A stretch of DNA of 64,000 nt from JAFDVL01 sp963794955 (GTDB lineage: Bacteria > Acidobacteriota > Blastocatellia > RBC074), in assembly GCA_963794955.1 (NCBI GenBank), contig CAWCGF010000011.1, positions 248,001-312,000 on the forward strand. Reading direction: 5' to 3'. The translations under genes were made by a program, and so were the position numbers. The notes below the pieces were generated by a model. The model ran no database searches, was not told where the DNA came from, and saw nothing but the letters and a program-made list of their open reading frames with translations. This document shows, one piece after another, positions 63,101 through 64,000 of the stretch (position 1 is its first letter; each line of letters opens with the position of its first letter).

Positions 63101-63329
63101 TAAGGTGGAAGGGCATCGCGCGATCCGCGACGGCGAAATCACCCCAGCTTGCGCGCAGGTTTGCCCGGCGGATGCCATCGTATTCGGCAATATCAATGAT
63201 CCAGAGAGCCACGTCTCAAAGCTCAGAAAGCAGGCGCGCAACTATCAATTACTGGTTGAACTCAACATCAATCCACGCACGACTTATTTGGCGAAGTTAC
63301 GGAACACAAATAAGGAATTGGAAGCTTAA
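60111..63329 (+). CDS. actB: ActB subunit of alternative complex III (MopB-like and 4Fe-4S parts fused)
   Basis: A 1072-residue protein. A Tat signal (EVDRRKFLILAAAGIGMAGL) precedes a molybdopterin-oxidoreductase-like half that in this complex carries no Mo cofactor. The C-terminal half is a four-cluster ferredoxin-like domain: CVGCNACVVACQSE, CQQCEHAPCEEVCP, CVGTRYCSNNCP, CTYCTQ and CAQVCPAD. An Ala/Lys/Glu-rich insert of about 60 residues (about 268-331, AEAEHKVEAKPAENKTETAK) splits the first half between FSKKRRT and MNRLYAVESNFSVTGAM. The start at 60111 overlaps actA by ATGA. It faces the periplasm as in homologues. Confidence 0.94.
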   Translation: MKEQQKQYWRSLDELSGAPEYRKFVEREFPEGASELTNEVDRRKFLILAAAGIGMAGLTACRRPIEKIIPAGGKVIEPLMPGVPEHYATIFNFGGQAQGLLVRSNDGRPTKIEGNPNHPASLGATSGYAQASILDLYDPDRSKSVKQGKENKSWDDFVKAATPLFAELKGKQGDGFRILAEANSSPALRELRNHIATTFPQAKWHTYDALSQDNALAGANLAFGQPVHAHYAFDRADVVLALDADFLGSDLGCTANIKAFSKKRRTESGVEASGAGHGAAAAHGEQKAEAEHKVEAKPAENKTETAKPEVAKGEAAKPAATPETAHAADSGKMNRLYAVESNFSVTGAMADHRLRLQSSKIGGFLAALAKQLGITATGLDKHAVAVNGNALATKWATAVAKDLTANKGKAVVVVGSRQPAHVHALAHLINASVAGDTVKYTRAFDEKFESGLDSLKALVADAVGGKVNTLLVLGGNPVYNAPADLKFRDALKQVKNKIHVGVYQDETSIECDWHVNEAHYLESWGDGRAYDGTASIQQPLIAPLHNGKSAVEVLAAISGYPQQSGYDIVKTLWLKSLGSEKAWNKAVHDGVIANTAFAAATPTANAGAIGTAFDAAQVAGNGLEINFVQDTSMYDGRFANNGWLQEVPDPMTKLVWDNAALMSNDTAEAKGLKNEDIIKLTFKGRDLLLPVWILPGHAKDSITVALGYGRTESGRIGRGFDQTFGKVIDTNSFGNTIGGNTYLLRTSEAMDFALGVDVAKTGEAHKIAVTQDHWSMEGRPLVREATLDDFIKKPEFAKEPDAKQHIFSIFEHPYDFKEGNQWGMAIDLNTCVGCNACVVACQSENNIPIVGKDNVLRGREMHWIRMDRYFTNIPPIEFAVGGAKPSVYNEDYMQAVQQPMTCQQCEHAPCEEVCPVAATVHNEEGLNTMAYNRCVGTRYCSNNCPFKVRRFNYLNWHKDISETEKMQQNPEVTVRMRGVMEKCTYCTQRISAAKHQAKVEGHRAIRDGEITPACAQVCPADAIVFGNINDPESHVSKLRKQARNYQLLVELNINPRTTYLAKLRNTNKELEA

Positions 63330-63414
63330 AACAGCTATTAGCCGTTAGCTCTTGTTCAGAGGCATAGGCTAACAGCTAGCTAACAGCTAACAGCTAGTAA
63401 GGAGCTGCAAAAGA
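63330..63414. repeat. actB-actC spacer made of AGCTAAC-type repeats
   Basis: The 85-base spacer holds ACAGCTATTAGCCGTTAGCT and then GCTAACAGCTAGCTAACAGC and CTAACAGCTAG in tandem. The same word family occurs at 31822-31915. AAGGAG at 63399-63404, at its end, serves as the actC ribosome site. The spacer probably inserted into or expanded inside an otherwise tight operon. Confidence 0.6.
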
Positions 63415-64000
63415 ATGCAAGCAGTAGCGAACGAATTCAAAATTCCCAAAGAGAATCCACTGGCAAAACCACTGCTGATTGAAGGCGAGCAGAATTACGC
63501 CACGTTGACGGAAGCCGTCAGTACGGTGGTCGAAGGCAAAACACCGCGCAATTGGTATATTGCCTTTGCGATCTCTTTCCTTGGTACGGCGATGCTCGGC
63601 GGCATGCTCGGTTATTTGGTTTTCACGGGCGTGGGGGTTTGGGGCAATAATCAGCCGGTTGGTTGGGCATGGGATATCACGAACTTTGTGTTCTGGATTG
63701 GTATCGGACACGCCGGGACGCTGATTTCCGCGATTCTGTTCCTGTTCCGGCAAAAATGGCGGACTTCAATCAACCGCGCGGCAGAGGCTATGACGCTCTT
63801 TGCGGTGGCTTGCGCCGCGATCTATCCGGGCTTCCACGTCGGGCGCATCTGGTTTGCATATTGGTTGTTTCCACTGCCGTACAATCAAGGCATGTGGCCG
63901 AACTTCCGCAGCCCGCTGGAATGGGACGTATTCGCGGTCTCGACGTATGGAACCGTCTCGTTATTGTTCTGGTATGTGGGCTTAATTCCTGATCTGGCCA
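63415..64000 (+). CDS. actC: ActC, NrfD-like membrane subunit of alternative complex III (partial)
   Basis: The first 195 codons are in the window; the gene runs off the edge. The N-terminal 50 residues are polar, then four membrane segments are visible: WYIAFAISFLGTAMLGGMLG, TNFVFWIGIGHAGTLISAIL, MTLFAVACAAIYPGFHVGRI and VFAVSTYGTVSLLFWYVGLI. GIGHAGTLIS and HVGRIWFAYWLFPLPY are marks of the NrfD/PsrC-like quinol-binding subunit ActC. AAGGAG lies ten bases before the ATG. Together with actA and actB it identifies alternative complex III beyond doubt. Confidence 0.93.
   Translation, partial: MQAVANEFKIPKENPLAKPLLIEGEQNYATLTEAVSTVVEGKTPRNWYIAFAISFLGTAMLGGMLGYLVFTGVGVWGNNQPVGWAWDITNFVFWIGIGHAGTLISAILFLFRQKWRTSINRAAEAMTLFAVACAAIYPGFHVGRIWFAYWLFPLPYNQGMWPNFRSPLEWDVFAVSTYGTVSLLFWYVGLIPDLA

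Noticed and set aside
62247..63212. A 321-residue frame antisense to actB
   Set aside because: It is opposite four conserved Fe-S cluster motifs and has no recognisable domain.

Overview
The window is a dense stretch of bacterial chromosome with moderate GC by eye, about 55 supported protein genes and one tRNA. An acidobacterial origin, probably Blastocatellia-like, is my best inference. It rests on a secreted VWA protein of the VWFA-related Acidobacterial type, many secreted carboxypeptidase-regulatory-like proteins, Uma2 genes, and an alternative complex III (act) operon. No rRNA, CRISPR array, prophage or insertion sequence is visible.

Layout. 1-2.5 kb: a DUF692/MNIO iron oxidase overlapping a gene that leaves the window, a decayed small gene and an M16 peptidase. 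2.7-9 kb: SDR oxidoreductase, Tpx, VWA protein, nucleoside transporter, ricin-like lectin and an ornithine cyclodeaminase homologue. 9-16.3 kb: Tat-type amidohydrolase, DUF5009 membrane acyltransferase, broken Uma2, B12-radical SAM enzyme, an amidohydrolase with a CIA30 tail, and a broken enoyl-CoA hydratase. 16.3-22.8 kb: two sulfatases, type I pullulanase and MalQ, read leftwards as a probable glycan-use unit. 22.9-30.5 kb: tRNA-Leu(CAG), a cysteine desulfurase-like enzyme, a TIM-barrel isomerase, homoserine dehydrogenase, and a Ser/Thr kinase-FHA pair followed by a convergent PilZ gene. 30.6-39.6 kb: LIC10091-like protein, yebC-recU, SH3 protein, MFS exporter, Dabb protein, a two-component system and a 51-residue membrane protein. 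39.7-49.9 kb: two Gly-rich secreted proteins, then a leftward run of ECF sigma factor, anti-sigma/FecR/Kelch fusion, YceI, two intradiol dioxygenases and a hydrolase-TPR protein. 50-59.1 kb: cupin, DHH phosphoesterase, a 1948-residue secreted transglutaminase/HEAT/TPR protein, Uma2 and ClpS. 59.1-64 kb: a dyad plus a good sigma70-like promoter, then actA, actB and a partial actC.

How the genes fit together. The right end encodes the quinol-oxidising alternative complex III of the respiratory chain. The ECF/anti-sigma pair may control the downstream secreted aromatic-ring dioxygenase genes. The kinase and FHA protein look like a phospho-signalling pair. Four genes (Uma2, CIA30 amidohydrolase, enoyl-CoA hydratase, response regulator) each carry one frameshift while both halves keep the family sequence. 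Such a density could reflect draft-assembly indels rather than true decay. By contrast, the fragment at 1007-1201 has lost its middle and looks genuinely degraded.
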